The notes: generated from the sequence alone by a model not told the origin. A stretch of 64,000 nucleotides of DNA from Cordia subcordata (GCA_028554755.1 JAPTOF010000014.1:1240001-1304000), one strand, 5' to 3'; counted from the stretch's first letter, positions 1-11,911 are shown. Made by a program: numbers and translations.

Positions 1-827
1 AAAGTCTCAAAGAGAGAGAAAGCAAGAATGTACAAACACAATGGCTTATCAATGATGTAAGAGCCTTACACAAAGGCTTATAAATGACGTAAAAGCCTTA
101 TTCACACAACATCAAAGAACAAATAGGAGTAACTTGTGCAAACTTGACATTGTATCACTTCAGCACTTACTCAATGAATTTCACTTTTTTTCATATTTTT
201 CGTGCCTTTAGGCTTTTTGCATTTTTCACTTTCTTTCACATTTTATTCTGGCTTTTTCAATTTTTTCTCATTTTTTGGGTTTTTCCATTTTTTTGTATTT
301 TTTCATCAATACATAACATAAGTGAAAAGGAAAAAGAAAAAGAACGGCTAAGGCACCTTAAAAAGAACCAATTAAGGAAGGGGCATTCATATCAACACTC
401 CTGTCAACCATCCTTTCCAACCAAGCCATGGGGTAGCTACAAGGTGCACTCTTAGAAGCACTCACTTCCCACAACTTTCAAGGGCATCTCCTCCAAGTCT
501 CGGCTCTTCTTCCACTCCATTCACTCCCCACAATACAAACTTATCTCCACCAATCAATTAAATCAATCACAAGAGCCAACACTCCAATCAATCAAGAGAC
601 AAATGACTTTAAATGCAAGAAAATAATTAAAAAAATTTCACCATTTCAAGCACATAATGCACATTTACCTTAACCAAAGCATAAAACAAGAAAACCAAAC
701 TCCCACACCCCTAAATATAAACTTTGGTTGTCCTCAAGCAAATGGAACAATACTACTCAACAAGCAAATAGACAACACAAAGCAAGTAAGGATGATGGGG
801 ACAGGGTAGATATAAAGGGATAAGTGG
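1..827 (-). mobile_element. 3' untranslated region of a non-autonomous Athila-like element (partial)
   Basis: No gene. The stretch matches 10377-11180 along its length, for example the shared phrase about 'tacaaacacaatggctta', the T-rich tract at about 177-305 and the segment with 'caactcccacacccct'. It is the downstream half of the untranslated region that lies between the ORF and the 3' LTR in the NA family, read on the minus strand. The T-rich tract translates to a phenylalanine-rich string that is not a protein. The right end, near 828, is a deletion junction into LTR sequence with a short shared GTGGG. Confidence 0.75.
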
Positions 828-1908
828 GGATACTCTAGTCTAGGTTAACTTATCCACTTGGCTGGGTTTAAAGCCAAGGACTAGCACCTAAACTTGACTA
901 AGCAAAGCATGTAACCTATTAGTTGGATTTAAAGCTAAAGCCTACTCTACTAAGCAAACCCATGAATCATGCACAATCATATCACCCAGATAAGTAGATA
1001 AAAACATTTGAAGCACAAGTAACACATGCAAGTTCACTTAGGTAATTTAACAAACACATACACAGCTTGATTTTTAGTACATAGACTTATTGAATCATGC
1101 CATAGATTTATGTAAACAAACATGTATAAGAGCCAAAGATACACACAAATCTTTTATTCAAAGCCTTAATCTAAAATACAACATCAGTCAACCATAGATC
1201 TAACTCAATTATAAAGCACATTTACAAGAATAAGAAATGGAATAAGGAACTCCCCTTCAAAACCCTGCTCAAATTCAAAGCAAAATCTTTCAATCTCTTG
1301 TTACAAGCTTCAATCCTAGCTTGGTTTGGTATAAGATGGTGGTTTTTGGCATTTGGTAAAGTGGGTAAAAGGTTACGATTTATTACGGTTTAAGAAAATA
1401 AAGTTCCTCCCCCAAAATGACCTAAAACGGGCAATTGATAGACTTTTCAGCGCGAGTACCGAGGGACCCTACCGACTAGCTAATAACAAAAGGGGTTGAT
1501 CGGTAACAAATTTGCCTTTTGCATCAACCAGTAGACCCTACTGATTAACTAGTACGCTCAATTGGTACAAACTTTGCTCTTCTACATTTACCAGCTGATC
1601 GATCAGTTAGAAGGTTCTTCCTTCAGCCCCAACCAGTAGCTCCATCTAATCTTCAATCTTTAACCTTTGTTCTCTAGACCTTCAATATTTAGCTCGTTTC
1701 TTCCTCGTTTAAGCTAGACCCATCCCAAAACTCATCTAAAACACAAGATATAACACTTAGTATAGTATTTATGCATCTAAATACATTATGTACAAATATT
1801 AACAATTATGCATAAACTCTGTACTAAATGCACTCAATTATTCTCTAGAATACCATTAAATGTGCATGTGAAAACTATGTCCAAAACATGCACAAATGAC
1901 TCACATCA
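828..1908 (-). repeat. NA-family LTR 1, U5 side deleted
   Basis: This matches the right-hand two thirds of LTR 3 (12435-13410 plus 26644-26739) and LTR 4. The right edge is the LTR start on the minus strand: plus-strand CACATCA at 1902-1908, followed by the C-rich complement of the polypurine tract (ACCCCCTCAAACC). The U5 side is missing. It holds palindromes of the GGCT..TTTAAAGCC type near 862 and 920, and a GC-rich block of diverged GACC/GGTC-type motifs at about 1440-1640. The undisturbed site ATGCATAAACTC at 1810-1821 is the empty counterpart of the copia insertion in LTR 3. Confidence 0.8.
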
Positions 1909-3481
1909 ACCCCCTCAAACCTTCCCCCTGCTTATCCTAAAGCAAGCCTGAACCAAGTCAATTTTCATGCTTTTCAAAGAATTTCTAGTTGCATTGACTT
2001 GCTATTTTTTTGCCTCTAAAGGATATAAGGTTTAATTCCTTTAATGTAAGGGCTTCCGTAGCCTTTTTCAGATCCTCCCTTCAATCATAAGGGGTCTTGC
2101 ACCCCTTAGGAACTTATCAAGTAGTTAAGACCACCACAAACTTAGGATTCAAACTCACGCACTTGGGATGTTGATATTTTGTGCCCTATTAACTACATGG
2201 CCTCTCAACATGCACTTAGCCCCAATGATACAAGGAAGAGAAGAATACACCACAGTGGCTTCCAATTGACGTAAGAGGCTTATTAACCTTACAACGATAT
2301 AAGAAAAGCAAACATTTGTGTCAAATTGACATTGTGTTACTTGACACTAATTCAACATACTTCACTTTCCAATCTTTTTGTTGCCTTTTTGGATTTTTCT
2401 CATTTTCTCCTTTTTTTACTTTTTTTTTCATTTGTTTTCTTTTTTTCAATACATATATAGACCAAAAAGAAAAGAAGAAGAAGAGGCTAAAGCTTATTAA
2501 AAGAACCAATCAAGAATGGGGTGCTCATGCCAACAACCCTTTGGAAACACTTTTTCCAACTAAGTTGTGGGGTAACTACAAGGTGAATTCTTAGAAATGC
2601 TTACTCTCCACAGTTTTCAAAAGAATTATTTTCAAAGTTTAAGTCATACCCCACACTCTATTCACTCTCCACAATACTCCCTCATCTTCTCCAATCAATT
2701 AAGTCAATAGCAAAGGCCAACTCTCCAACCAACACGGAGATAAATCAACTCAAAACATGCGAGAAATTGAAAACATGAGAAAATTTTGAGCAAAAAAAGA
2801 CATGCTATACAAATCTACCCCAAACATGATATAAACAATAAAGGACCAACCAAACCTCTAAACCTAAACTTTTTTTTGTCCTCAATCAAATATCACTAAG
2901 CACATGACAAGTAAGCACATGAAACATATGGGAAATGTGGAGGGGATAGAAGGAGACAAGTAAAAGATGGATAGATACAACCTTGTTTGTATGTAGTCTG
3001 CAAATGCCAAAGATAATCCAATGATCTACTTCTCTATTCTATAGTAGAAAGCACTAATACTCAAAAAAAAAAAAAAAGAGATTAGCACTCAGTATAATAT
3101 AAGTCCACATTGACATTTCAAAAAGATAAACAAGGATGTATACAATGGTATAAGATCGAAGCACAAATGATGGAATAGAGCAAGAATAAGTAAGGGAGAA
3201 AAAATCTAACCTACTAAGAATAAAAAGAAAGTACAACCTAAACTACTAAAAGACAAAGAAAACCAAAGCAAACAAAAACTATCCAATATAATATATACAA
3301 AGGAAGAATAAACAGAAGAAAACTAATCTACTATATACAAAAGCAAAGGCAAGTAAAATACAAGAAGAATAAGAAAAATATAAATAAGCTTAGGGTGCCT
3401 CCTAGTAGCGCCAGATTTAAAGCCCCCAACTAGGTGTCAATGTTAGAGTATAATATGTTTAAAATTGCATGGTACCAATTG
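1909..3481 (-). other. 3' untranslated region of NA copy 1
   Basis: No gene. Immediately right of LTR 1 is the complement of a polypurine tract. A stretch conserved with 26740-28290, 10190-11500, 53168-54613 and 59234-60635 follows, including a phrase near 2080-2220 about 'actcacgcacttgggatg' and a T-rich tract at 2380-2452. Near its upstream end (3393-3412) lies the conserved block GTGCCTCCTAGTAGCGCC, seen after pol in the Athila-like elements too. Apparent ORFs here are low-complexity translations. Confidence 0.75.
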
Positions 3482-3486
3482 CTGAA

Positions 3487-5321
3487 TGATGTGTTGCGTT
3501 ATTTGCCCATGTTTAAGAGGTTTCAAGTGCTTATGAAGATTCATTAGTGTAGTACTAATGTTAAGATCAGGCTTAAGTGTAAACAATTGTACATATTGAG
3601 TTTAAGAGACAATTGCTACACTAATTGCTTGTTTTCAATGATTTAGGTAAACTTTGGGTTAAGATCGAGATTGGACGTTGATGGGGGATGAAGATGGGAG
3701 AAGCATGAGTCAATGGGAGAAGATTGGAGGTCAAAAAGACAAAGAATAGAGGAAGAAAAGTCAGCTGAATGACCTAGAAGAAAAGCCGATCGACCAGCTA
3801 CTCTAGAGAGCTATTAGAAAAAGCCGGTCGACTACCCCTCTAGAGCTGGTCTACCGGCCTAGAGAGCACCACTTTGAAAATCGAATGGGTTAAGAAGAAA
3901 AGTCAGTTGACTGGCTGTGCGTAGTAGATGCTATAAAAACTTTACTTTTCAACTTTTATGGAGAAGATTTTAAACGTATCACACGCATTTCACACTTACA
4001 TCTCACACACTTAAGCCTAATTTTCACCCACCTCACACACACTCTATCACACATTTGTCACCTTAAATCAAGTTGATTTAGAGGGTTTCAAACATTTGGA
4101 TTCAAGTTTGCTCAAAAGCTTTGTACAAGATTAGCAAGGATGAAAGGGAAGCTTCATAATCTCTCTTTCATTCTATTTTCTATTATGATTGAGTAGACTT
4201 GTGTAAGGTGATTTAACTTATGTAATGGGTTAACTATATACTCTTATGATATGAGATTTGATGGCTGAATATATACATGTTTTGATTTTCTTGTTCAAAT
4301 GGTTATTTTCTCATTCATGTCTATGTGTTTGATAAAATTCCTAAATGAGTAGCATGTGCATAAATTGAACTTTATTGGTTACTAAACACATCTAATCCAT
4401 ACTATAATCATGTCTACATGTTTATATGTGGATGTTAGGAAGTGGGTAATGCTTATATTCACGTCTATAAGCATGTTTGCATACCTAGTAATGAATATGA
4501 CTTCAACAATGCATATATGTTGGGTGTTAATCGCTTCTAATGGTGTAATCCGAACATGACGATGTTTGGGAGTTGAATAGATTCGATTATTCACGAACAC
4601 CTTGGCCTAGAACATGTATCAATGTGCTAAGAAAGTTGAATTCCACTATAGTGACCTTAGAATGACGGCAGGTAATTTAGGTCTAGCCTAGGTCAAATTT
4701 TCTTTGGCTTTAAATCTAGCCAATAGGTTTCCGGATAGGTTTGGTCGACCCTAGCGATACTAGATCTTGGCTTTAAATCCAGCCAATGGTTTAGGTACTA
4801 GGGTAGGTTCATTCTAAGTCACCTAAGAAGCTAGTTAGTCACTCTTAAGGCCCTAGGTTATAAGGACCATGCTATAGCTCTATAAGGCGCCACCTATGGA
4901 CGGACCCAGACCGAGTCTTAGAGGGAAATTAGGACATTAATTAGTAACCTAGCTAAGACCAATCACCATAGTAAGCCATCATCCTTTAATCCCATAGCAT
5001 TTGAGTATAGAATCACCCATTCATAAGTCGAAGTCACCTTAACACCTTTGCATTTGTTAGTTCACTCTAGATTAGTTTGTTTCCTCACTTTTCATTCTCA
5101 TAGTGTAGTTTCATTTTCTTACTCTCGAGCTCCCGGTAATCCAAAATCCCAAAAATATGCTTAGTATAGGCTTTCTTTTCTACACCTTTAGGACACGCGA
5201 GCATAGAATCCACTCTGCCAACTAGCCTCCCTGTTGTTCAATACCCGTTCTCCTACACACTTTACTACACCAATCTGTGCACTTGCGGGTCTTTAAAGCT
5301 TGCACTCAAAAAGTCATATCA
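3487..5321 (+). repeat. Solo LTR of the Athila-like family, with diverged target duplication
   Basis: The LTR begins TGATGTGTTG and ends CATATCA. It lies in opposite orientation to the surrounding NA copy and has no adjoining primer site or polypurine tract, so it is a solo LTR. The flanking 5-mers are CTGAA (3482-3486) and CCAAA (5322-5326), equal except for two transitions. The related NA copy 2 shows the uninterrupted site at about 28315-28319. Inside are a GTCGACC-type cluster at about 3770-3920, a TATA box (3932-3939), two palindromes near 4710 and 4770, and the U5 module at 5232-5290. It matches 7852-9715 and, inverted, 51292-53167 and 57351-59233. Confidence 0.85.
3932..3939 (+). promoter_or_regulatory. 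LTR TATA box
   Basis: TATAAAAA lies directly downstream of the GTCGACC-type cluster in the solo LTR. The same position relative to that cluster is kept in the other Athila-like LTRs, which supports a U3 promoter rather than chance. Confidence 0.55.
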
Positions 5322-5326
5322 CCAAA

Positions 5327-7305
5327 TAATCATTTAAGCACAGAGGGTAGAAGGAAAATGGTCATGCACTAAAGGTTGGGGCAAGGAATGCATAGTGCAT
5401 CCCTTTTCTAAATCCCACCCTGAAATATCAAATGAATGTGTGCATAAGTGTAGAATTAAGCATTCTCGAAGAATCATGTCCCACTTGCTCTTTAATTAGC
5501 CATCTTATGGCCTTCTTCTCATAATCAAGGGCTAGGAACACACCCTCCCCATGAGTCAAAGATAGGTCTAATGTATGCAATGTGGGTAGAGTGTTTCCTA
5601 GGCCTAGGTGAAAGTGTTCTATACAAAAAAGTATGAACATGAGCTCTAAAGAGAGAGACTCAACGGAATGAGAAAGGGAGTAAAAACAACATTCAGAGAA
5701 GGTGGGTCAAAAATAAGGGGATTTGTAGTGCTATACTCTTATTCTCCACAAGATATAACCTTGTCAGGCCTAAGTCGCTCTAACTCCTCACATGGGGTGG
5801 ACTTGATCTTAAAGGGCCCATTCACACTAAAAGAAGGTTCATGTTCATCAAGAAAATGCTTAACCTCATAAATCAGTTCCCTAGTAAAGAGAGTAGAAAA
5901 AGGTATCAATATCGATTCATCAAACACACCCAAAGACCTATAGGTCATAATTCCAAGCTCATTAATTTCTTCTTTAAGTGTCTTCTTGGAGTGGCTATTC
6001 ACCTTAACACAACAATACTTAACTCTAAGAGACTTATCATGTAAAAACTCTAAATTTGATTCTATACTTTCCCCAATAGATTACTTTAGGTCCACACTAA
6101 CTAATATCCCATCAAATGATTCCACAAATTCATCACTAATGGTCATCATCTCCTTATCATGCTCTTCACAAGGGTGGGACAAACGGAAGGGATAAAGGAG
6201 ACTCAAAATATTCCTCCTTATGTATACATGAATGCTCAAGGGAAGAATGTGTACTAAACTCCCAAAATGCCAATTCAAAATGCAATTGAGTATTATTGAC
6301 ATGAGACTCAAGCTCCATGTGTATGGGAAGTATAGGAAAAGAGGAAAGATTAGATTCACATGACTTAGTGGGTGATGGTGAAAGCACAAGAGGATAGGGT
6401 ACCACTTCTTTTGAAACTTGGCCAAAGGAGTCATCAAGAACCAAATTACTATCACGCTCACTCTTATCCTCACTGCAAGATATGATCTCTCTATCTACCT
6501 CTTTTTCTAATTTCCTCTCCAACACAACATAATGTTGACCACTATGTCTCTTATCTCTAGGTCTCTCTTCTATCTCTTCAACTCAGTCTAAAGATATCTC
6601 AAGACTTTCAACCATAGGTTACTCTCTCTCAATCTTTCTCTTCAAGCACTCATCTAGATAGTCAACTTGTTGCGTCATGCTATCTAGTCTCTGTTAATTA
6701 GATTGGAGGATGGATAGGAGATAGGCAATCTTTTCATCTTGTGAAGGAGACCTAAAAGAAGAGGGTTTGATTGAGTGGCAATGGTAATCATATTGAAAAT
6801 CCTTTTTGTGCATAACCAACAAAAAATTTGAGAGTGGAATGGGTGGAAAAAGAAAGTGTTGGAGGTAGACAATCGAAACTAGAAGGTGAATGAAATGAAG
6901 AGTCATCTTGACCCCATGGTGAAAATGCGTGATTTTGCTCCTTAGAATCATGATGATAAGATAAGGATGCATGCATAGGCATATGATTGCTAGGGGCATA
7001 GGGCATTGCATGCAATCGGGGATAAAGGTGAAAGGTTGGACAAGAATTACAATCATGATTATGTCTTCCACATTGATTGCAATAATAAGAATATCATCCC
7101 TATAGTCATGATTTCGAAGTAACGATGCATGAAACGATGCAAGACTATAGAAGTCATAATTAGTACTAGCCTTAGATTGGGGATTTTCATGGGGATAAAA
7201 AGACGGTTGGATGTTAACTTTCACACAAGCGACATGTCTTGGGAACAAATTCAGGTAGTGAGAAAGAGGATACTAGTGACCACTAAGAAGTATTAAGATC
7301 GATCA
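5327..7305 (-). pseudogene. NA ORF, copy 1: zinc-knuckle protein relic of unknown function
   Basis: Reading on the minus strand from ATG at 7305, this is the same protein as copy 2 (28292-30300) and copy 3 (33610-35204). It is broken by many frameshifts and by stops including UAG at codon 8, where copy 2 has tryptophan. Recognisable blocks are the N-terminal CRLCES zinc-knuckle half, the stretch HDYRDD near 7100, a serine/acidic middle with ISCSEDKSERDSN near 6480, and a C-terminal block at 5428-5640 with HLGLGNTLP and LALDYEKKAIRWLIKEQ. The solo LTR 3487-5321 sits beyond its 3' end. No protease, reverse transcriptase or integrase follows. The function is unknown; a gag-like role is inferred only from the knuckles and position after the primer site. 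Confidence 0.7.
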
Positions 7306-7500
7306 TATTTAATGAATCACAAGTAAAACCTATTCATAATTCAATTTTTTTTATTGTCAATTTTTTTTATTTTTTTGGATTTTTTGAGATTTTTCATTTT
7401 TTTTGGGTAGTTTTTGAATAATGGAAAGCAAGGAAAGATAGAGCACATGCAAGCAACTAATTACAAACATAAAAGTGCACAAAGAGCCAATACCGTGCCT

Positions 7501-7517
7501 CTCCGGCAACGGCGCCA
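7501..7517 (-). promoter_or_regulatory. Primer-binding site, tRNA-Asp type
   Basis: The plus strand reads CTCCGGCAACGGCGCCA. Its last 15 bases equal the 3' end of plant tRNA-Asp, so the minus strand is a tRNA-Asp primer site. It is separated by six bases (AAAACT) from the LTR edge at 7524, the same spacing as at 30494-30506. This fixes the element's orientation. Confidence 0.85.
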
Positions 7518-7523
7518 AAAACT

Positions 7524-7806
7524 TGATAGTGTCGAGTTTTACACCAGCAAGTGTACGGATCATTCGTGGTATAGCAAATTCGAGTGCGGGTATTGTCTCC
7601 ATTCCAGGCATTGCATTAATTCTCACCTATAATGAAATAAGCACTTAGTGTAGTATTTTCTCTATAAGCTTCTTTAAATTAAAATTATGTCCTTGTATGC
7701 TCAAATGAAGTATAAATACTATACTAAGGCCATCTGTTAAGCACAAAAATACTTTTAAATAGATATAGAAACATAATACAAAACTATACACAAAACCAAC
7801 ACATCA
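7524..7806 (-). repeat. NA-family LTR 2, short hybrid
   Basis: The left edge TGATAGTGTCGAG lies next to the tRNA-Asp primer site. The right edge ACACATCA is followed by ACACCTCCAAAC, the polypurine complement. It is only 283 bp. The left 75 bp match the U5 end of LTRs 3 and 4, while about 7597-7806 matches the U3 end of LTR 5 (37130-37330). The middle, including the promoter, is gone. Having a primer site on one side and a polypurine tract on the other means this LTR is shared by two adjacent internal regions. Confidence 0.7.
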
Positions 7807-7851
7807 ACACCTCCAAACTTTCTTCTTGCTTGTCGCCTAAGATGATAAAAG

Positions 7852-9715
7852 TGATGTGTTGTGTTTTTGTGTGTGTTTGTATTGTTATTTGCCTATGATT
7901 AAGAGGTATTAAGTGGTCATAAAGATGCATTAGTGTAGAGCTTTTGATGAGAATAGGCTTAAGCGTAAACAAATGTACATATTCAATTTAAGAGACAAAT
8001 TGCTGCACTAATTGCTTGTTTTCAATGATTTAGGTGAACTTTGGGTTAAGATCAAGATTGAACGATGATACGTGATAAAGATGGGAGATGTACAGGTAAA
8101 AAAGATAAGATTGGAGGCTGAAAAGGCAAATAATGGAGGAAGGAAGTTAGCCGGATGACCTAAGAGAAGGAGCCAGTCGACCGGCCACTCCAGAGAGCTG
8201 CTAAAATAGACGGACGATTACCGGTCGATAGGCCAGTCCAGAGAGCATCACCAAAAAATCCAGTGGAGCTAAGAGGAGAAGCCGGTCGACCGACTAGGTC
8301 GAGTGACAGTGTGTAAAGAGCTGATATAAAAGCCAGATTTTTAGACTTAAAAAGGGAATCTTTTTTGACAATTCTAGAGAGGATCTTAATACAGCCATCA
8401 CACACACACTTAAGCCTAGTCTTACCCACATCACACACACTCTCTCACACATTTCATCACCTTGAACCAAGAGAATTTAGAGGGTTTCAACATTTGGATT
8501 CAAGTTGCTCAAGAGCTTTGTACAAGATTCGCTAGGATGAAAGGGTAGCTTTATAAACTCTCTTTCATTCTATCTCTTATTATGATTGAGTAGACTTACG
8601 TAGGGTGATTTAACTTAGGTAATGGGTTAGCTATATACTCTTATGATATGAGATTAAATGGTTGAATATATACATGTTTGATTTTCTTGTTCAAATGGTT
8701 ATTTTGTCGTTTATGTCTAAGTGTTTGATTAAATGCCTAAATGAATAGCATGTGTATAAATTGAAGTCTTTTTGTTACTAAACACATCTAATCCATGCTA
8801 TAATCATGTCTATGCATTTTTATATGGATGCTATAAAGTGGTAAAGCTTATATTCATGTCTATGTGTATATTTGCATGCCTAGTAGTGAATATGACTTCA
8901 ATAATGCATACATGTTGGTTGTTAATTGCTTCTAATGATGTAATCCGAGCATGATGATGTTTGGTTGTAGAATAGATCCTTTTATTCACGAACACCTTGG
9001 CCTAGAACATGTATGAATGTGCTATCAAGTCAAATCTCGCTGTAGTGACCTTAGAATGATGGTAAATAATTTACTGCTAGCCTAGGCCGAGTCTTCTTTG
9101 GCTTTAAATCTAGCCAATAAGATTAAGGATAGGATTAGTCGACGTTAGCAACATTATATCTTGGCTTTAAATCCAGTCAATGATTTAGGTACTAGGGTAG
9201 GTTCATTCTAAGTCACCTAGGAAGCTAATTGGTCACTCTTAAAGCCTTAGGTCATGAGGACCACGCCGTAGATCTAGGAGGCGCCGCCTAGGGACGGACC
9301 CACACCGAGTCCTAGTAGGAAATTAAGACACTCATTTAGTAACCTCTTTAAGAACAATTGTTAATGTGAGCCATCATTCTTTAATACCATAGAATTTGAG
9401 TATAGAATCACCCATTCATAAGTTGAAGTCACCCTAACACCTTTCCGTTTGTTAGTTATTCTAGATTAGCTTGTCCCCCACTTTTTCATTCTTATAGTTT
9501 AGTTTAATTTTCTTTAGTTAGAGCTCCTGACCATCTAAAATCCCAAAAAATAGACAATTTAGGTTTCTTTTTTAGGCACACTCTAGAACACACACGTAGA
9601 ATCCATCGCACAACATAGCCTTCTTGTGGAATCGACCCCGCAATTGCATACACTTTACTACATCGATCCATGTGCTTGAGGGTCTTTAGAGCTTGCACTC
9701 AAAAGACAACGATCA
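7852..9715 (+). repeat. Solo LTR of the Athila-like family with perfect target duplication
   Basis: It starts TGATGTGTTGTG and ends ACGATCA. The flanks are AAAAG at 7847-7851 and AAAAG at 9716-9720. No primer site follows it. It carries the GTCGACC cluster (about 8150-8310), a TATA box (8325-8332), palindromes near 9098 and 9160, a GGCGCC-containing conserved block (about 9275-9315) and the U5 module (about 9625-9690). The short ORFs inside are not genes. Confidence 0.88.
8325..8332 (+). promoter_or_regulatory. LTR TATA box
   Basis: TATAAAAG lies just downstream of the GTCGACC-rich cluster in the solo LTR. It is likely the U3 core promoter. Confidence 0.55.
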
Positions 9716-9720
9716 AAAAG

Positions 9721-10145
9721 CTATCCCAGGTGCATAGCAATGGCTTGATAGATTCAGTCTCAGTTCCTCAAGAACTACAAGATTAGGTCCAGTATTGGGA
9801 AAAGAATCAAATAGGGAAAATTCTATTTTTTTATTTGATTGGTTTAGTTTTCAAAGTCAAGGCTCGCTTCACTTACAGTCAAATATATTCTATTAAAGCA
9901 AAGCCAAGAGGTGATAGTGGCATTAGGCTTCTCGTTCTATGGAAATGGGTACAAAATACTTGGTGTTGATTCATTCTGTATGTCTTATCCTATCCAGAGT
10001 TTCACCCATAGCTTCTAGTAGGCTTGAAGAAAAGGGTCTGGCTTTTGGATGGCCACTATCTTAGATAGTTTGGCCCGGCTTTCAAGTCAAGGTCTACAAC
10101 TTACAACTTTTGTTGGACTATCTCAAAGTTGCTAAAGAGGGTTAC
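9721..10145. other. Unique insert, possibly organelle-derived
   Basis: About 425 bp interrupt the NA 3' untranslated region. The 3' untranslated region stops near 7851 and resumes near 10146, where 'aaaggattgattttctatc' aligns with the other copies. The inserted stretch has no relative elsewhere in the window and a more even base composition than its surroundings, including 'ggctttcaagtcaaggtcta'. Its style resembles intergenic plant mitochondrial DNA, but this is an impression and not a match I could test. No ORF, RNA gene or repeat structure was recognised in it. Confidence 0.35.
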
Positions 10146-11640
10146 CAAAAGGATTGATTTTCTATCATGGTGAATTAAAAGGGAATGAAAGGGTCGTTCT
10201 TTTCGTAGGGGGATCTTTAAGCCTCTTCAGATCCTCCCTTACTCACAAGGGGTCTTACACCTCACAGGAAGTTCCTAAGTAGCCTTAACCACCACAAGCC
10301 TAGGATTCTAATGCACGCACGCATGATGTTGATATATCATGCTTCCTCAACTAACACGGCCTACCCAACATAAAAAATGCCTCAAAGAGAGGGAGAGTAA
10401 GAATGTACAAGCACAATGGTTTATAAATGACGTAAGAGCCTTATTCACATAGCATCAAAGAACAAATAGAGTAACTTGTGCTAAGTTGACAATGCATCAC
10501 TTAAGCACTTATTCAATGAATTTCACTTTTTTTCATATTTTTCATGCCTTTTGGCTTTTTGCAATTTTCACTTTTTTCACATTTTTTTGGCTTTTTCAAA
10601 TTTTTTCCCTTATTTCTACCTTTTTTCTTTTTTTTTTTGCATTTTTTTTCATCAATACATAACATAAGTAAAAAGGAAAAAGAAAAAGAAAGGCTAAGAC
10701 ATATTAAAAAGAATCAATTAAGGAAGGGGCACTCATATCAACACTCCTTTCAACCATTCTTTCCAACCAAGCCATGGGGTAGCTACAAGGTGCATTCTTA
10801 GAAGCACTCACTGCCCACAACTTTTAAGGGCATCTCCTTAAAGTCTTGGCTCTCCTTCCATTCTATTCACTCTCTATAATACAAACTTATCTCCACCAAT
10901 CAATTAAATCAATCACAAGAGCCAATACTCCAATCAAACAAGAGATAAATGACCCTAAATGCATAAAAAAAGTTAAAAAATTTTCACCATTTCAAGCACA
11001 TAATTCACATCTACCCTAATCAAAGCATAAAACAAGAAAACCAAACTCCCACACCCCCAAACCTAAACTTTGCTTGTCTTGAATAAAAAAGAATGATACT
11101 ACTCAACAAGCACATAGGTTCACAAAGCAAGTTAGGGTAATGGGGACAGGGTAAATATAAGGGAACAAGTGGAGAACAAATAGATGCAACATCATGCTCG
11201 TTTGAAGCTCTTTGATGCCAATGGATAATAACTTAACTTTTAATCCCTACTTCTCAACAAATTACATACACTAAAAGTACATGATTAGTTGCATTGCCAT
11301 GTGAGCTTGCATTAGCATCATCTAATGATAAACAAGGTGTATGAAGAATGAGAAATGATAGAAGTGAGAATCAAAGCTTGGGAGGGCAAAAAAAGAAAAA
11401 TAAACAAAGAGCAAATGAAAAACAAAGAACAATAATACTAAAATAAAATAAAAGAAGAGGAAAAACAAGAAACACAAATGGAATATAAACATATCTAGGG
11501 TGCCTTCTAGTAGTGCTAAATTTAATGCCTTCAGTCGGGTGCTAATCTTAGAGCCACACATGTTTAAAATTAGGAGACAAAAATTTTTGGGCATTCAACC
11601 AAGCACAAACAGTAGAATGAAAAGGGTCATGCATCATATA
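10146..11640 (-). other. 3' untranslated region of a third NA internal region
   Basis: No gene. It is collinear with 1909-3481 and 26740-28290. It contains the T-rich tract (about 10525-10655), the phrase with 'aactcccacacccccaaacc' and the conserved block GTGCCTTCTAGTAGTGC at about 11500. The upstream (right) end runs directly into a fragment of the NA ORF. Confidence 0.75.
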
Positions 11641-11911
11641 ATCCGTCCATGTATGCACAATTCACCCTTCAAAAATCCCACCCTAAATTATCGAATGAGT
11701 ACATGTGCGCAAGTGTAAGAGAAATCATGCATAAATGTGAAAGGTCATGCCCTATTTGCTCTTTAATTAACCACCTCATGGCCTTTTCTCATAGCTAAGG
11801 GTTAAGAACACACCCTCCCCATAGGTCAAAGATAGGTCTAATGTCCAACATGGAAGAAGTGCTATCTAAACCTAGATGGAAATGTTGTAAACTGGAAGGC
11901 ACATATATGAG
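11641..11911 (-). pseudogene. C-terminal fragment of the NA ORF
   Basis: Read on the minus strand, this holds the same C-terminal block as 5428-5640: a HFHLGLDS-like stretch, then RWLIKEQIGHD. It is out of frame in places. Everything upstream, including both zinc knuckles and the primer site, has been deleted, so the fragment abuts the U5 edge of LTR 3 at about 11912. The fragment shows that the C-terminal block was part of the ancestral family and is not confined to one copy. Confidence 0.6.

Noticed and set aside
144..455. 103-codon frame rich in phenylalanine (also 2316-2594, 10544-10801, 53578-54013)
   Set aside because: These are translations of the T-rich tract in the antisense of the shared 3' untranslated region. 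They recur because the DNA is repeated, and frame and composition are not kept.
4880..4920. GGCGCC-containing conserved block read as a second primer-binding site
   Set aside because: It lies in the middle of the LTR, not next to its end, and lacks the rest of the tRNA-Asp match.
7501..7517. tRNA gene suggested by the tRNA-Asp 3' end sequence (also 30494-30506)
   Set aside because: Only the last 13-15 bases match and an LTR edge is six bases away, so it is a primer-binding site.
11322..11594. 90-codon minus frame ending in a hydrophobic tail
   Set aside because: It is part of the NA 3' untranslated region; the equivalent segment in copies 1 and 2 has no matching frame.
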